A stretch of 64,000 bases of DNA, from contig CAVPJV010000001.1 in NCBI GenBank assembly GCA_963705515.1, forward strand, positions 297,508-361,507, given 5' to 3'. The stretch comes from Gaiellasilicea sp963705515 (lineage in GTDB: Bacteria > Actinomycetota > Thermoleophilia > Gaiellales > Gaiellaceae). The notes under the pieces were generated by a model. That model was not told where the DNA came from. It saw nothing but the letters and a program-made list of their open reading frames with translations, and made no database searches. This document shows positions 34,039-42,199 of this stretch, in pieces. The position numbers were made by a program, and so were the translations under genes. Each line of letters starts with the position of its first letter. The first letter of the stretch is position 1.

Positions 34039-34686
34039 ATGCCGAAGCCGAAGCGAACACCCCTGACGAGAGAGCGCGTGCTCCGCGCCGCTGTCGCCCT
34101 CGCGGACGAGAACGGGATCGAGTCGCTGAGCATGCGCCGGCTCGGACAGGAGCTCGGCGTCGAGGCGATGTCGCTCTACAACCACGTCGCCAACAAGGAC
34201 GACCTGCTGAACGGGATCACCGACCTCGTGCTGCGCGAGATCGAGCTGCCTCAGGCGGCGGACTGGAAGGAGGCGCTGCGCCGGCATGCGATCTCGGCGC
34301 ACGACGTCCTCGCCTCCCATCCCTGGGCGTGCAGCCTCGCGCTCTCGCCGGACCGAAATTCGACCGCCTCCGTCGAGCGGGCCGAGTGGATGCTCCAGCA
34401 GCTGCGCGAGGGCGGCTTCTCGCCCGAGGTGACCTACCACGCCTACCACGCCCTCGACGCTCACATCCTCGGCTTCACGCTCTGGCAGCTCGGCCACGGG
34501 ATCGTCGACGCCGAGCACCTGAAGGAGATGGCCGCGGAGTTCTTTCGCCGGTTCGGACCGGATGAGCTCCCGTATCTGCGCGAACACGCGCAGCAGCATG
34601 TCGCGGGGTTCGGAAGCACGGGCAAGGGCGCGTACGAGCTCGTCCTCGACCTGATCCTCGACGGCTTCGAGCGCGAGGCGGCCTGA
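34039..34686 (+). CDS. TetR-family transcriptional regulator
   Basis: ATG 34039 gives 215 residues. The N-terminal helix-turn-helix is LTRERVLRAAVALADENGIE followed by SLSMRRLGQELGVEAMSLYN, with the TetR-typical SLYNHVANKDDLL. The C-terminal ligand domain resembles the TetR_C_1 group. It lies between two MDR dehydrogenases, divergent from one (32998-33960) and convergent with the other (34694-35647), and probably represses the divergent one in response to a small hydrophobic compound. Effector unknown. Confidence 0.9.
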   Translation: MPKPKRTPLTRERVLRAAVALADENGIESLSMRRLGQELGVEAMSLYNHVANKDDLLNGITDLVLREIELPQAADWKEALRRHAISAHDVLASHPWACSLALSPDRNSTASVERAEWMLQQLREGGFSPEVTYHAYHALDAHILGFTLWQLGHGIVDAEHLKEMAAEFFRRFGPDELPYLREHAQQHVAGFGSTGKGAYELVLDLILDGFEREAA

Positions 34687-34693
34687 GCGGCAT

Positions 34694-35647
34694 TCAGCTC
34701 ACCGTCAGGACGACGTTGCCGGTCTTCTGCCCCGTCTCGACATATCTGTGCGCCGCGACGATCTCGTCGAGCGGATAGGACCGATCGATCACCGCCCGGT
34801 ACGTGCCCGCCTCGAGCAGCTCCTTGATCAGGACGACGTCCGCCTTCGTGTAGCGCGTGATCCCGAGCGCCACCCGCTTGTCTCCGATCCACCGGGTCAG
34901 CAGCGCCAGCAGCGGGACGTGCCACAGGAAGCCTGGGTCGGTGTCGACGAAGGTCCCTCCCGGATTCAACGAGTGTCTGCAGCGCCTGAACGACTCCTTG
35001 CCGACGGCGTCGAAGATGACGTCGTACGTCTCGCCGTTCCGGGTGAAGTCCTCGCGCGTGTAGTCGACCACCGTGTCGGCCCCGAGCGAGTACACGAGCT
35101 CGACGTGCTTCGTGTCGCACACGGCCGTGACGTCTGCGCCGAAGTGCTTCGCGAGCTGGACGCCTGCGGTCCCGACCGATCCGGAGGCGCCGTAGACGAG
35201 AACGGTTCGCGCTTTCAGGTCACCGGCCTTCCGCAGGCACGCGAGGGCGAGGCTGGCACCGTCGCACACCGCCGCCGCCTCGTCGAAGCTCGTGCCCGCC
35301 GGCATGCGCTCGAGCGCGCCGCTCTCCCGCACGCAGACGAACTCCGCATGCGCGCCCGCAGCAACGCCGAAGACGCGATCGCCGACGTCGAACTCGGTCA
35401 CGGTTGCGCCGACAGCGTCGACCTCGCCGGCGAATTCGAGTCCGAGGATCTTCCGTTTCGGCCGGTGGAGCCCGGTGAAGAAGCGGGAGACGAAGACCTC
35501 GGCGCTGCGAAAGCCGCAGTCCGTCCTCGTCACGGTCGAGGCGTGAATCCTGACGAGCACTTCGTCCGCTTCGGGAACCGGCCGTTCGACGTCGTCGACC
35601 CGGAGGACGTCCGGCGGGCCGTATCTGTCGTAGACGACTGCTCTCAC
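34694..35647 (-). CDS. MDR-family NAD(P)-dependent alcohol dehydrogenase/quinone reductase
   Basis: GTG 35647 overlaps the stop of the Nudix regulator gene (GTGA), giving 317 residues starting with RAVVYDRYGPPDVLRVDDVE. The Rossmann motif is VLVYGASGSVGTAGVQLAKH; DCGFRSAEVFVSR and GLEFAGEVDAVG belong to the catalytic domain. It resembles the neighbouring enzyme at 32998-33960 (shared GADxVIDYTREDFTR-type segment), so the two are probably paralogues. Coupled translation with the Nudix regulator suggests that it is controlled by it. Confidence 0.9.
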   Translation of the reverse strand: MRAVVYDRYGPPDVLRVDDVERPVPEADEVLVRIHASTVTRTDCGFRSAEVFVSRFFTGLHRPKRKILGLEFAGEVDAVGATVTEFDVGDRVFGVAAGAHAEFVCVRESGALERMPAGTSFDEAAAVCDGASLALACLRKAGDLKARTVLVYGASGSVGTAGVQLAKHFGADVTAVCDTKHVELVYSLGADTVVDYTREDFTRNGETYDVIFDAVGKESFRRCRHSLNPGGTFVDTDPGFLWHVPLLALLTRWIGDKRVALGITRYTKADVVLIKELLEAGTYRAVIDRSYPLDEIVAAHRYVETGQKTGNVVLTVS

Positions 35648-36408
35648 GTCCGTCCCTTGCGCGCCTCGCTCGGCTCCGGCTGGCGGATCGGCCCGCCGTG
35701 CCTCCACATCCGCCCGGCCCGGAAGAGCTCGGCCGGCTTGCCTCCCGAAGACCCGGGCTGCGCGCGGCGCCCGGTCGGAATCACCCAGCCGGCGTCCGAG
35801 AGGAGGCTGCGCCGGAAATTCGCGCTGTCCAGCTCCACGCCCCAGACGGCTTCGTACACGGCGCGCAGCTCGGCAAGGGTGAACGTCGGGCCGACGAACG
35901 CCGTCGCGATGCCCCTGACCTCGAGGTCGATGCGGACGCGCTCGACCGCGTCGCGCACGATCCGCCCGTGGTCGAACGCGAGCTCGAGCTTGCCGTCGAG
36001 GATGTCGGACACCGGTAGCAGGGCGGCAGCTGCCGCATCCGTCCCCGCGACGACGCCGCCGACCGAGGGGAGGACGGCCAGATACGCGACCGTGACGACG
36101 TTCATCCGGGGGTCGCGGCCGGGATCGCCGTAGGCGCGGAACTGGGTGAGCAGGCTGGCGGCGTCGACTCCGGTCTCCTCGGCCAGCTCGCGCTGCGCCG
36201 CCTCGTCCAACGTCTCGTCGGGGCGCTTGAAGCCGCCCGGGATCGCCCACATTCCCTCGAACGGCGGCACTCCGCGGCGGACGAGCAGGACGTGCAGCCG
36301 GCCGCCGGACATCGTCAGGATGACCACGTCGACCGTGACGGCGAACGCCGGGAAGTGCGACGGGTCGTAGTCCGGCGGTACGCCCGGATCGGAGGTTTCG
36401 GTCGTCAC
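35644..36408 (-). CDS. Nudix-type transcriptional regulator/hydrolase (NrtR-like architecture)
   Basis: GTG 36408 gives 254 residues. The N-terminal Nudix domain has LLVRRGVPPFEGMWAIPGGF and a Nudix box GGFKRPDETLDEAAQRELAE followed by ETGV. The second half (about 150-240) contains a winged-helix-like segment (FTLAELRAVYEAVWGVELDS then ANFRRSLL), the layout of NrtR and related Nudix regulators that bind ADP-ribose-type ligands and repress transcription. The box is nearly complete, so hydrolase activity may remain. An ATTAC/GTAAT palindrome lies just upstream, and the MDR gene is translationally coupled. The specific effector is unknown. Confidence 0.82.
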   Translation of the reverse strand: MTTETSDPGVPPDYDPSHFPAFAVTVDVVILTMSGGRLHVLLVRRGVPPFEGMWAIPGGFKRPDETLDEAAQRELAEETGVDAASLLTQFRAYGDPGRDPRMNVVTVAYLAVLPSVGGVVAGTDAAAAALLPVSDILDGKLELAFDHGRIVRDAVERVRIDLEVRGIATAFVGPTFTLAELRAVYEAVWGVELDSANFRRSLLSDAGWVIPTGRRAQPGSSGGKPAELFRAGRMWRHGGPIRQPEPSEARKGRT

Positions 36409-36412
36409 GACT

Positions 36413-36432
36413 ATTACCCTACCAGCGCGTAA
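36413..36432. promoter_or_regulatory. ATTAC-N10-GTAAT palindrome upstream of Nudix regulator
   Basis: ATTAC at 36413-36417 is mirrored by GTAAT at 36428-36432, 5 nt upstream of the GTG start (36408) of the minus-strand Nudix regulator and 40 nt from the divergent PIN gene. The position right at the start codon fits autorepression by an NrtR-like protein. Confidence 0.4.
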
Positions 36433-36471
36433 TGGTCTTGTCGACCGGAACTCCGGGCTAGGATCCGGAGG

Positions 36472-36867
36472 ATGACCAGGTTCGTCGTCGACGCAGGCAC
36501 CATGCTCGAGCTCGCGGGCACCGGGACCGAGGTGGCGAGCGAACACGAGCTCCTGGCGCCGACGCTGCTGCGCTCCCAGACGCTGTCGCTGCTTCACGAG
36601 GCCGTCCAGCGCGGCGAGCTTCCGGCAGACGTAGCGCGCGAGCGCCTCGCCCGGATCGGGCGGATGCCGATCAGGCTCCTCGGCGACGCGGTGCTCCGGC
36701 GTCGGGCCTGGGAGGTGGCCGATCAGCTGGGGTGGGCCTCGACCTACGACGCCGAGTACGTCGCGCTCACGCTGCTGCAGGCAGACGCGTTCGTGACCCT
36801 GGACGCACAGCTGGCGCGGAGCGTCGAGGGGATCGTCGCGACCGCGTCGATCGACGCCCTGCGCTAG
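36472..36867 (+). CDS. PIN-domain ribonuclease (VapC-like), no antitoxin adjacent
   Basis: The 131-residue PIN-fold protein has its acidic metal-binding residues visible: D7 (FVVDAGT), E43 (LLHEAVQ), D93 (STYDAEYVAL) and D111 (FVTLDAQL). PIN toxins cleave RNA and normally follow a small antitoxin gene. Here the upstream neighbour is the divergent Nudix regulator, with no room for an antitoxin between 36409 and 36471, and the downstream gene is convergent. It is therefore a solitary PIN protein or a toxin that lost its partner. Confidence 0.82.
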   Translation: MTRFVVDAGTMLELAGTGTEVASEHELLAPTLLRSQTLSLLHEAVQRGELPADVARERLARIGRMPIRLLGDAVLRRRAWEVADQLGWASTYDAEYVALTLLQADAFVTLDAQLARSVEGIVATASIDALR

Positions 36868-36870
36868 CCG

Positions 36871-37290
36871 TCAGGTCTGCGCGATCACGAGCACGACCGT
36901 CATCACGGCGAGCGCGACACCGCCGACGGTGAACAGCCCGACGGTGCGGAACCGCAGCGGCACGTGGTCGCCGGTTCGCAGCGCCTGCTCCAACTCGCGC
37001 TGCCGTTGTGCGCCGACGAGCAAGAGCCCGACCGCGAGCGACGCGAAGCCGCAGCCGAGCAGGATGTACGGCCACGCGGCGACGTCGAGCAGTTCCGGGG
37101 CGAACCGGCCGACGGCGAGCGCCCCGGCGGTGGCGCCCAGCGAGGTCCGCCACCAGGCCAGCCAGGTGCGCTCCGCGGCCATCGACGTACGCCGCATCTG
37201 GTCGAGATCCGACGGCGAGGTCGAAACCGGGGCCGGTTCGTCTGCGGCGTCGGTGTGCTCTGAGCCCGGCGGCGGCTGCGCCTGTGCCAT
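36871..37290 (-). CDS. DUF202 membrane protein
   Basis: ATG 37290 (MAQAQPPPGSEHT) gives 139 residues; an open frame continues upstream to 37521 without conservation. After a polar Pro-rich N-terminus, RTSMAAERTWLAWWRTSLGA is the DUF202 signature, followed by three membrane helices (about 55-75, ILLGCGFASLAVGLLLVGA, and VGLFTVGGVALAVMTVVLV). DUF202 proteins (YidH-like) are small membrane proteins of unknown function, also found as domains in VTC polyphosphate polymerase proteins of eukaryotes. Confidence 0.85.
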   Translation of the reverse strand: MAQAQPPPGSEHTDAADEPAPVSTSPSDLDQMRRTSMAAERTWLAWWRTSLGATAGALAVGRFAPELLDVAAWPYILLGCGFASLAVGLLLVGAQRQRELEQALRTGDHVPLRFRTVGLFTVGGVALAVMTVVLVIAQT

Positions 37291-37322
37291 GACGGCATCT
37301 AACACAGTTCGTCCGGTGGACG

Positions 37323-37901
37323 GTGCGGGAGCCATCCGTCGCCGCTGGCACCGTTCACGAGGTGGCCAGGGTTCGCCAACCGCGTGTCCGGCTGCGCCCG
37401 CCCACCCCGGAGGACGCGGAGGAGTTCGTCGCTCGGATGCGCGCGAGCCGCAGGCTGCATCGGCCCTGGCTCTCGATGCCGCAGAGCGAAGAGGCGTACG
37501 ACGCCTATGTCGAGCGCTCACGTCGGGAGACCAATGCGTACTTCCTCGCCTGCCGTCGGGAAGACGATGCGATCGTCGGCTTCCTGAACATCAGCGAGAT
37601 CGTCCGGGGCAAGCTCCAGAGCGCCTTTCTCGGCTACGGAGCAGTCGCCCAGTTCGCGGGCCGTGGCTACCTCACCGAGGCGATGCGGCTTCTGCTGAGA
37701 GAGACGTTCACGAGGCTCCGCCTCCACCGGTTGGAAGCAAACATCCAGCCTGGCAATCTCGGTTCGATCGCGCTCGCTGAGCGCTGCGGTTTCCAATACG
37801 AAGGCTTGTCGCCGCGGTATCTCAAGGTCGGCGGCCGCTGGCGTGACCACGAACGCTGGGCGATCACGCGAGAGCAGTGGCGCTCACAGTCGTTGGCATA
37901 G
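37323..37901 (+). CDS. GNAT acetyltransferase of the RimJ/RimL type
   Basis: The 192-residue acetyltransferase has the RimJ-like order: RVRLRPPTPEDAEEFVARMR, LHRPWLSMPQSEEAY, LNISEIVRGKLQSAFLGYGA, acetyl-CoA loop QFAGRGYLTEAMRLLLR, LHRLEANIQPGNLGSIALAE and CGFQYEGLSPRYLKVGGRWR. This group acetylates N-termini of ribosomal proteins or small amines. The start is uncertain between GTG 37323 and GTG 37362. Confidence 0.88.
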   Translation: MREPSVAAGTVHEVARVRQPRVRLRPPTPEDAEEFVARMRASRRLHRPWLSMPQSEEAYDAYVERSRRETNAYFLACRREDDAIVGFLNISEIVRGKLQSAFLGYGAVAQFAGRGYLTEAMRLLLRETFTRLRLHRLEANIQPGNLGSIALAERCGFQYEGLSPRYLKVGGRWRDHERWAITREQWRSQSLA

Positions 37902-37958
37902 GATGGACCGCAATCCCACACTCACCGAATTCTGCGGCGTGACGAGAGGAGAGGTCTC

Positions 37959-39428
37959 GTGGCAGAGGTCTTCGAGGGAAGAGTGGAGATCCAGGACGCC
38001 GGTGCGAACGTCGTCATCACGCTGAACGGGAATACCGGCGACGCACAGCTGGGCGGCAACGGCAAGGTGGGCGATCTGGTCATTTGCGACGCTGCCGGCG
38101 TCGAGCGCGTGCGCATCGCAGGCGCGTCCGGCGAGATCAGCGTCCTCGGCGATGCCGGGACCGAGATCGTCCGGCTCACCGGAGCCGGTGACGTCCGCGC
38201 CGGTGGCAACGGCGTCAACGGCGCGCTCACGCTCCAGGAGGAGCAGGGGAGCGACCGCATCCGTCTCCAGGGCGTCAACGCGAACGCGTGGGTCGGAGGC
38301 AACGGCGCGGACGGCGACGTCGTGCTGTTCGCGGAGGGCGGTGACAACGCGACTCTGGGCGAGAGCACGATCCACCTGGGCGGCGGTGCCGGCGACATCC
38401 GGGCTGGCGGTACAGGCGTCAGTGGCGCGCTCACGCTCCAGGAGGAGCAGGGGAACGATCGCATTCGTCTGCAGGGCGGCAGTGCGAACGCGTGGCTCGG
38501 GGGCAATGGCGCGGATGGCGACGTCGTGGTGTTCGCGGAGGGCGGTGACAACGCGACTCTGGGCGAGAGCACGATCCACCTGGGCGGCGGTGCCGGCGAC
38601 ATCCGGGCGGGCGGCAACGGCGTCAACGGCACGCTCACGCTTCAGGACACGCGAGGAATCGATCGCATTCGTCTCCAGGCCGGCGATGGGCACGTCTTGC
38701 TGGGAGGCAACGGGACTGATGGCGACCTGCTGTTGTTCGCGGAGGACGGCAGCCAGCGGTTCACGGACACGGCGAGCATCCACCTCGACGCAGCTGCGGG
38801 GAACCTGCGGCTGGGCGGCCAGGGCCAGGACGGCGATGTCATCCTCCGCGAGGCCTTCGGCGACGATCGGATCCGCATGGACGCCGGCGAGGGCAACATC
38901 TACGTCGGCGGCAACGGGGTCGACGGCGACCTGCTCCTCTTCGCCGAGTCCGGCGACAACGTGACGTTCGAGGAGGCGACGATCCACCTGAACGGGCAGG
39001 ACGGGGACATCATCCTGCGCAACGCCGACTGCGCGGAGGAGTTCGACCTGGCAGCCGACGACGCGCTTCCGGGCACGGTGGTCGTGATCGGCGGCGACGG
39101 CAGGCTGCGCGCGAGCACGACCGCGTACGACCGCCGGGTCGCCGGCGTGATCTCGGGGGCGGGTGCGTACAAGCCCGGCATCGTCCTCGACAGGAATCCG
39201 TCGACGTCGCCGCGGGGAGCAGTCGCTCTGATCGGAAAGGTCTTCTGCCGGGTCGACGCCAGCTACGGAGCGATCGAGGTGGGCGACTTGCTGACCACCT
39301 CGCCGACCGCCGGGCACGCGATGAGAGCAGAGGACGCGGCGTGCGCGTTCGGAGCCGTGATCGGCAAGGCGCTCGGCGGCCACGAGTCAGGGCTGGGTCT
39401 CGTCCCGGTCCTCGTCGCGATGCAGTAG
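37959..39428 (+). CDS. Repeat-rich fibre-like protein with tail-fibre/peptidase-G2-like C-terminal domain
   Basis: GTG 37959 follows GAGGAGAG. The 489-residue protein has no signal peptide. Residues about 10-345 are Gly/Asp-rich repeats of 68 residues built from GGNGxxGD and DRIRLQ motifs (for example GALTLQEEQGSDRIRLQG, FAEGGDNATLGESTIHLGGG), suggesting a beta-helical shaft. Residues about 360-489 (TAYDRRVAGVISGAGAYKPG, VGDLLTTSPTAGHAMRAED, FGAVIGKALGG) match the C-terminal domain found on phage-fibre-like and other secreted repeat proteins. It is followed 9 nt later by a metalloprotease. The role is unknown; a shaft-plus-cap structural protein is the best guess. Confidence 0.7.
   Translation: MAEVFEGRVEIQDAGANVVITLNGNTGDAQLGGNGKVGDLVICDAAGVERVRIAGASGEISVLGDAGTEIVRLTGAGDVRAGGNGVNGALTLQEEQGSDRIRLQGVNANAWVGGNGADGDVVLFAEGGDNATLGESTIHLGGGAGDIRAGGTGVSGALTLQEEQGNDRIRLQGGSANAWLGGNGADGDVVVFAEGGDNATLGESTIHLGGGAGDIRAGGNGVNGTLTLQDTRGIDRIRLQAGDGHVLLGGNGTDGDLLLFAEDGSQRFTDTASIHLDAAAGNLRLGGQGQDGDVILREAFGDDRIRMDAGEGNIYVGGNGVDGDLLLFAESGDNVTFEEATIHLNGQDGDIILRNADCAEEFDLAADDALPGTVVVIGGDGRLRASTTAYDRRVAGVISGAGAYKPGIVLDRNPSTSPRGAVALIGKVFCRVDASYGAIEVGDLLTTSPTAGHAMRAEDAACAFGAVIGKALGGHESGLGLVPVLVAMQ
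38221..38832 (+). repeat. 204-bp in-frame tandem repeat
   Basis: The same landmark (GCGCTCACGCTCCAGG) recurs at 38221, 38425 and, diverged, at 38629, exactly 204 bp apart (68 codons). Units 1 and 2 are nearly identical over long stretches, for instance the run coding for FAEGGDNATLGESTIHLGGG. Unit 3 and a fourth starting near 38833 are more diverged. The gradient suggests recent duplication of units 1-2. Confidence 0.85.
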
Positions 39429-39437
39429 GAGGGGACG

Positions 39438-40130
39438 ATGGCATCGCTCCGCGACACGGCTGGATGCATCGGCGTCACCGGAGATTTTTCGGTCGTCCGC
39501 GACTTCTACGGCTACCTGGCGAAGCCCGAGGACATCTCGCCAAACCCCGGCTTTCCGGACCACTCGGTGCTGAGGCAGGTCCGGCTCCTGCGAGGGCCGC
39601 ACGTGCACCTGAATCTGATCCGGGTCGGCATCGAGTCCTTCACACCTGAAGATGAGGCGGAAATCGACAGCGGCGTGAAAGTGGCGCGCGATTTCTACGA
39701 GCAGGTCGGTCTCGGCATCGGCCGCGTACTCCGCTTCTTCGTCACAACCGCCGACGCCAACGGCCATGAGCACCTCACGAGCCACGCCGAGGCAGAGGCC
39801 CTGACGCACGACTGGACCGTCCCCAACGACGCTATCGACGTGTTCTTCGTCCGCACGTTCGTGATCGACGGCTACATCCAACCGGGTGGGCAGTCGCCCG
39901 TCGAGGGGCCCTGCGACAAGAGCGGCGTGCGCATGAACGGCAGCGTCCTCAGGATGAGCGGCTCGATCGTCGACTACAACCTTGCCCATGAGGTGGGTCA
40001 CTACCTCGGTCTTCGTGACGTCGACGACCCGCACAACGTCATGTGGAACACGGTCCCGAACGACGGCGAGTTGACCGCGTCCCAGGGGTCGAACATGCGC
40101 GACCACTGCTTCGTGAACGGCGGGTGCTAG
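39438..40130 (+). CDS. Metzincin-type zinc metalloprotease
   Basis: The 230-residue protein starts at ATG 39438 after AGGAGGGG. The zinc site is HEVGHYLGLRD (H184, E185, H188, D194), a HExxHxxGxxD metzincin motif with Asp as third ligand as in snapalysin-type enzymes, followed by HNVMWN as the Met-turn. The upstream domain (DFYEQVGLGIGRVLRFFVTT) is the usual alpha/beta half. No signal peptide is visible, so export, if any, is non-Sec. It sits between the fibre-like protein and a HEAT-repeat gene, with 9 nt and a 1-nt overlap. Confidence 0.82.
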   Translation: MASLRDTAGCIGVTGDFSVVRDFYGYLAKPEDISPNPGFPDHSVLRQVRLLRGPHVHLNLIRVGIESFTPEDEAEIDSGVKVARDFYEQVGLGIGRVLRFFVTTADANGHEHLTSHAEAEALTHDWTVPNDAIDVFFVRTFVIDGYIQPGGQSPVEGPCDKSGVRMNGSVLRMSGSIVDYNLAHEVGHYLGLRDVDDPHNVMWNTVPNDGELTASQGSNMRDHCFVNGGC

Positions 40131-41137
40131 TGCGGATCGAGCTCCGGACGGCCGAATCTCTCCCGACCGCCGAACTCGCGCGGCTCCGCAGGGTCGTCCT
40201 CGGACAGGATGACGGCTTCCCGCGCGCCGAAGCGATGGCGATGCTGGCGGCGACGGACTACCCGAACGTGCATCGTGACCTCGCGACCGTGCTCTTGAAC
40301 GAGGCGGAGGCATCGGAAACGCGCGTCCCCGCGGCCATGACGCTCTGGCGGCTCGGGTCGGTGCAGGCGGCGGAGGTCCTCGAGCGGGCTTTGGCGGTAA
40401 ATGACCAGAGCACACTCGCGGCCGTCTTCACTGCCCTCGGGCGGATCGGCCCGCAGACCGCACTGGCGGCGATCGTGCAGGCCCGCCGGCGTGCGAGGGG
40501 CCTGGCCCGAGCGCGAGCCGACTTTGCCGCGACGCTCATCGCCCATCGGTACGGGCTCCCCGGACACGTCGTGACGCCACCGAGCTCGAAGGAGTTCCTG
40601 CCCGTTTCCTCGGGCGCGGTGCGCACGTTCCGCGTCACCCGAGCCGACGCGGCGGAGGCCGAGCTCGGGCTGCGCTCGCTCGCGCACGAGCCCGTCGGTG
40701 TCGACCTCTCCGAGCGCGACGCCTACCGTCTGCGCTGCGACGGCAACGCCTGGCTGTTGTTGCTGGGCGCGGATCTCTCCGAGGAGGGCGCGCCGGGGCT
40801 CTTGGGCCGCAAGGCCGTCGCGGCCGTGGTCGCGAGCAAGCAAGAAGCGACCGGCCTGTACTCCACGAGGTTCCTGGTGCTGACCTCACCGGTGCGTGGA
40901 AGTCGCTCGGCCGCCGTCACCGTCCATCGTGGGACGGGTGAGCTCGCGTTCGCCGGCGAGGCCAAGGTCGACGGCGGCGAGGTCGCGTTCGCCGTGCGTG
41001 CCGTCAAGGCGCAAGGAGCGTTCCCGGTTCGGTTCAGCGGAGCCTGGGCACGCGGCCGGTTGAGCGCTCGGGAAGCCGTGTACAGTCCGTTCGTGAGCGT
41101 CAGCCGCGCGCCGAGCCCCGGCCTCGGGCCAAGGTGA
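40130..41137 (+). CDS. HEAT-repeat protein with C-terminal beta domain
   Basis: GTG 40130 overlaps the TAG of the protease gene by one base. The 335-residue product begins with helical repeats (about 15-140: RAEAMAMLAATDYPNVHRDL, VPAAMTLWRLGSVQAAEVLE, VFTALGRIGPQTALAAIVQA) typical of HEAT/PBS-lyase repeats. Residues about 155-330 are beta-rich (TFRVTRADAAEAELGLRSLA, WLLLLGADLSEEGAPGLLG, STRFLVLTSPVRGSRSAAVT). HEAT repeats usually mediate protein contacts, so it may be an adaptor or inhibitor for the upstream protease and fibre protein. Confidence 0.65.
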   Translation: MRIELRTAESLPTAELARLRRVVLGQDDGFPRAEAMAMLAATDYPNVHRDLATVLLNEAEASETRVPAAMTLWRLGSVQAAEVLERALAVNDQSTLAAVFTALGRIGPQTALAAIVQARRRARGLARARADFAATLIAHRYGLPGHVVTPPSSKEFLPVSSGAVRTFRVTRADAAEAELGLRSLAHEPVGVDLSERDAYRLRCDGNAWLLLLGADLSEEGAPGLLGRKAVAAVVASKQEATGLYSTRFLVLTSPVRGSRSAAVTVHRGTGELAFAGEAKVDGGEVAFAVRAVKAQGAFPVRFSGAWARGRLSAREAVYSPFVSVSRAPSPGLGPR

Positions 41138-41272
41138 AGACACTTCGGTCTCGCTCGTTCGGTGCGGCTTGATCCAGAGAATGCGCCGCATCTGAACGGC
41201 ACGGGAGCTTTTCTTGCACTGACCAGCAGGCGGTCTCGTAATGGGAGCGGCCGAGTGGGATGATCCGGCGTC

Positions 41273-42128
41273 GTGACCTTCACGTCGCTGATCACCGTCG
41301 GTGCGTGCGGCCTTCTGCTCACCGGCTGCGGCGGTGAGGCGACCACCGCCGACAGCTCGTCGAGCCGCTCATCGACTCGTTCTGCCCCCGACGACGATCT
41401 CGACCGCGTCGTCCGCATCGACGGGAAGCGCGGCCTCTACGTGAGGTGCACCGGCAGCGGCTCGCCCGACCGTCGTGATGGAGGGAGGCGACGAGGACAC
41501 GAGCGATTCGTACGCGTTTGCGGAGCGCAGCATCTCCGAGGTCGCGCGGACCTGCGTCTACGACCGCGCAAACCTGGGCGGGAGTGACCCCGCCGCCGGT
41601 CCCCGCGAGCTTTCAGATCTTGTCGGCGACTTCGAGGCGCTTCTCCGCGCCGCGAAGATCCCCGGCCCGTACGTTCTCGTCGGCACCTCGGGCGGTGGCT
41701 ACATCTCCGCCGGCTATGCGTACGAGCACCCCGACGAGGTCGCCGGCATGGTCTTCGTCGAGGTCGGCGCCCCGTTCCGCAATCCGCCTCGGGAGATCGT
41801 CGAGGAGACCGACCCGAACAACCCTGCGAACGTCGAACGCCGTGACTACCTCCAGGTCGAGAAGGACGCCTGGGCGGCCCGCAAGAGGATCGGCGACATC
41901 CCGGTCACGATCATCAGCAACGAGTACTCGACCGCGGAGATAGCCGGCTCGCCGTTCCCCTCGGAGGCGAAAGGGATGCGCCGCAACGTCTCGGATCAGA
42001 AGGGCTGGCTGGTCCTCAGCCCGCGCGCGAAGCAACTGGTCGTCCATACCGGTCACGCGGTCGAGGAGCAGGATCCGCAACTCGTGATCGACGCGATCCG
42101 CGAGGTCGCCAAGGCCGCCCAGCCTTAG
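41273..42128 (+). CDS. Lipoprotein alpha/beta hydrolase (one frameshift near 41467)
   Basis: GTG 41273 opens a lipoprotein signal (ITVGACGLLLTGCGG, lipobox LTGC) and a short Ser-rich linker. One extra base near 41467 (GSGSP then TVVMEGG) separates it from the hydrolase: VVMEGGDEDTSDSYAFAE, RTCVYDRANLGGSDP, nucleophile elbow VLVGTSGGGYIS, and a catalytic His in VVHTGHAVEEQDPQLV. Repaired length is about 284 residues. The enzyme should be membrane-anchored outside the cell and hydrolyse an ester or amide of unknown nature. The single indel looks like error. Confidence 0.78.
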
Positions 42129-42199
42129 CGGCTTCCGGAGTTCTAGGGATTCGAAGGCGATCGGAGTAGGGTCGCGGCACCCCGAGAGAGAGGACTGCG

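Noticed and set aside
38221..38832. Regular repeats considered as a CRISPR or satellite
   Set aside because: The units are 204 bp, contiguous and in frame within a coding gene, with no spacers.
37959..41137. Remnant prophage tail region
   Set aside because: Only the C-terminal domain of one protein is fibre-like; no sheath, tube, baseplate, portal or terminase genes are nearby.
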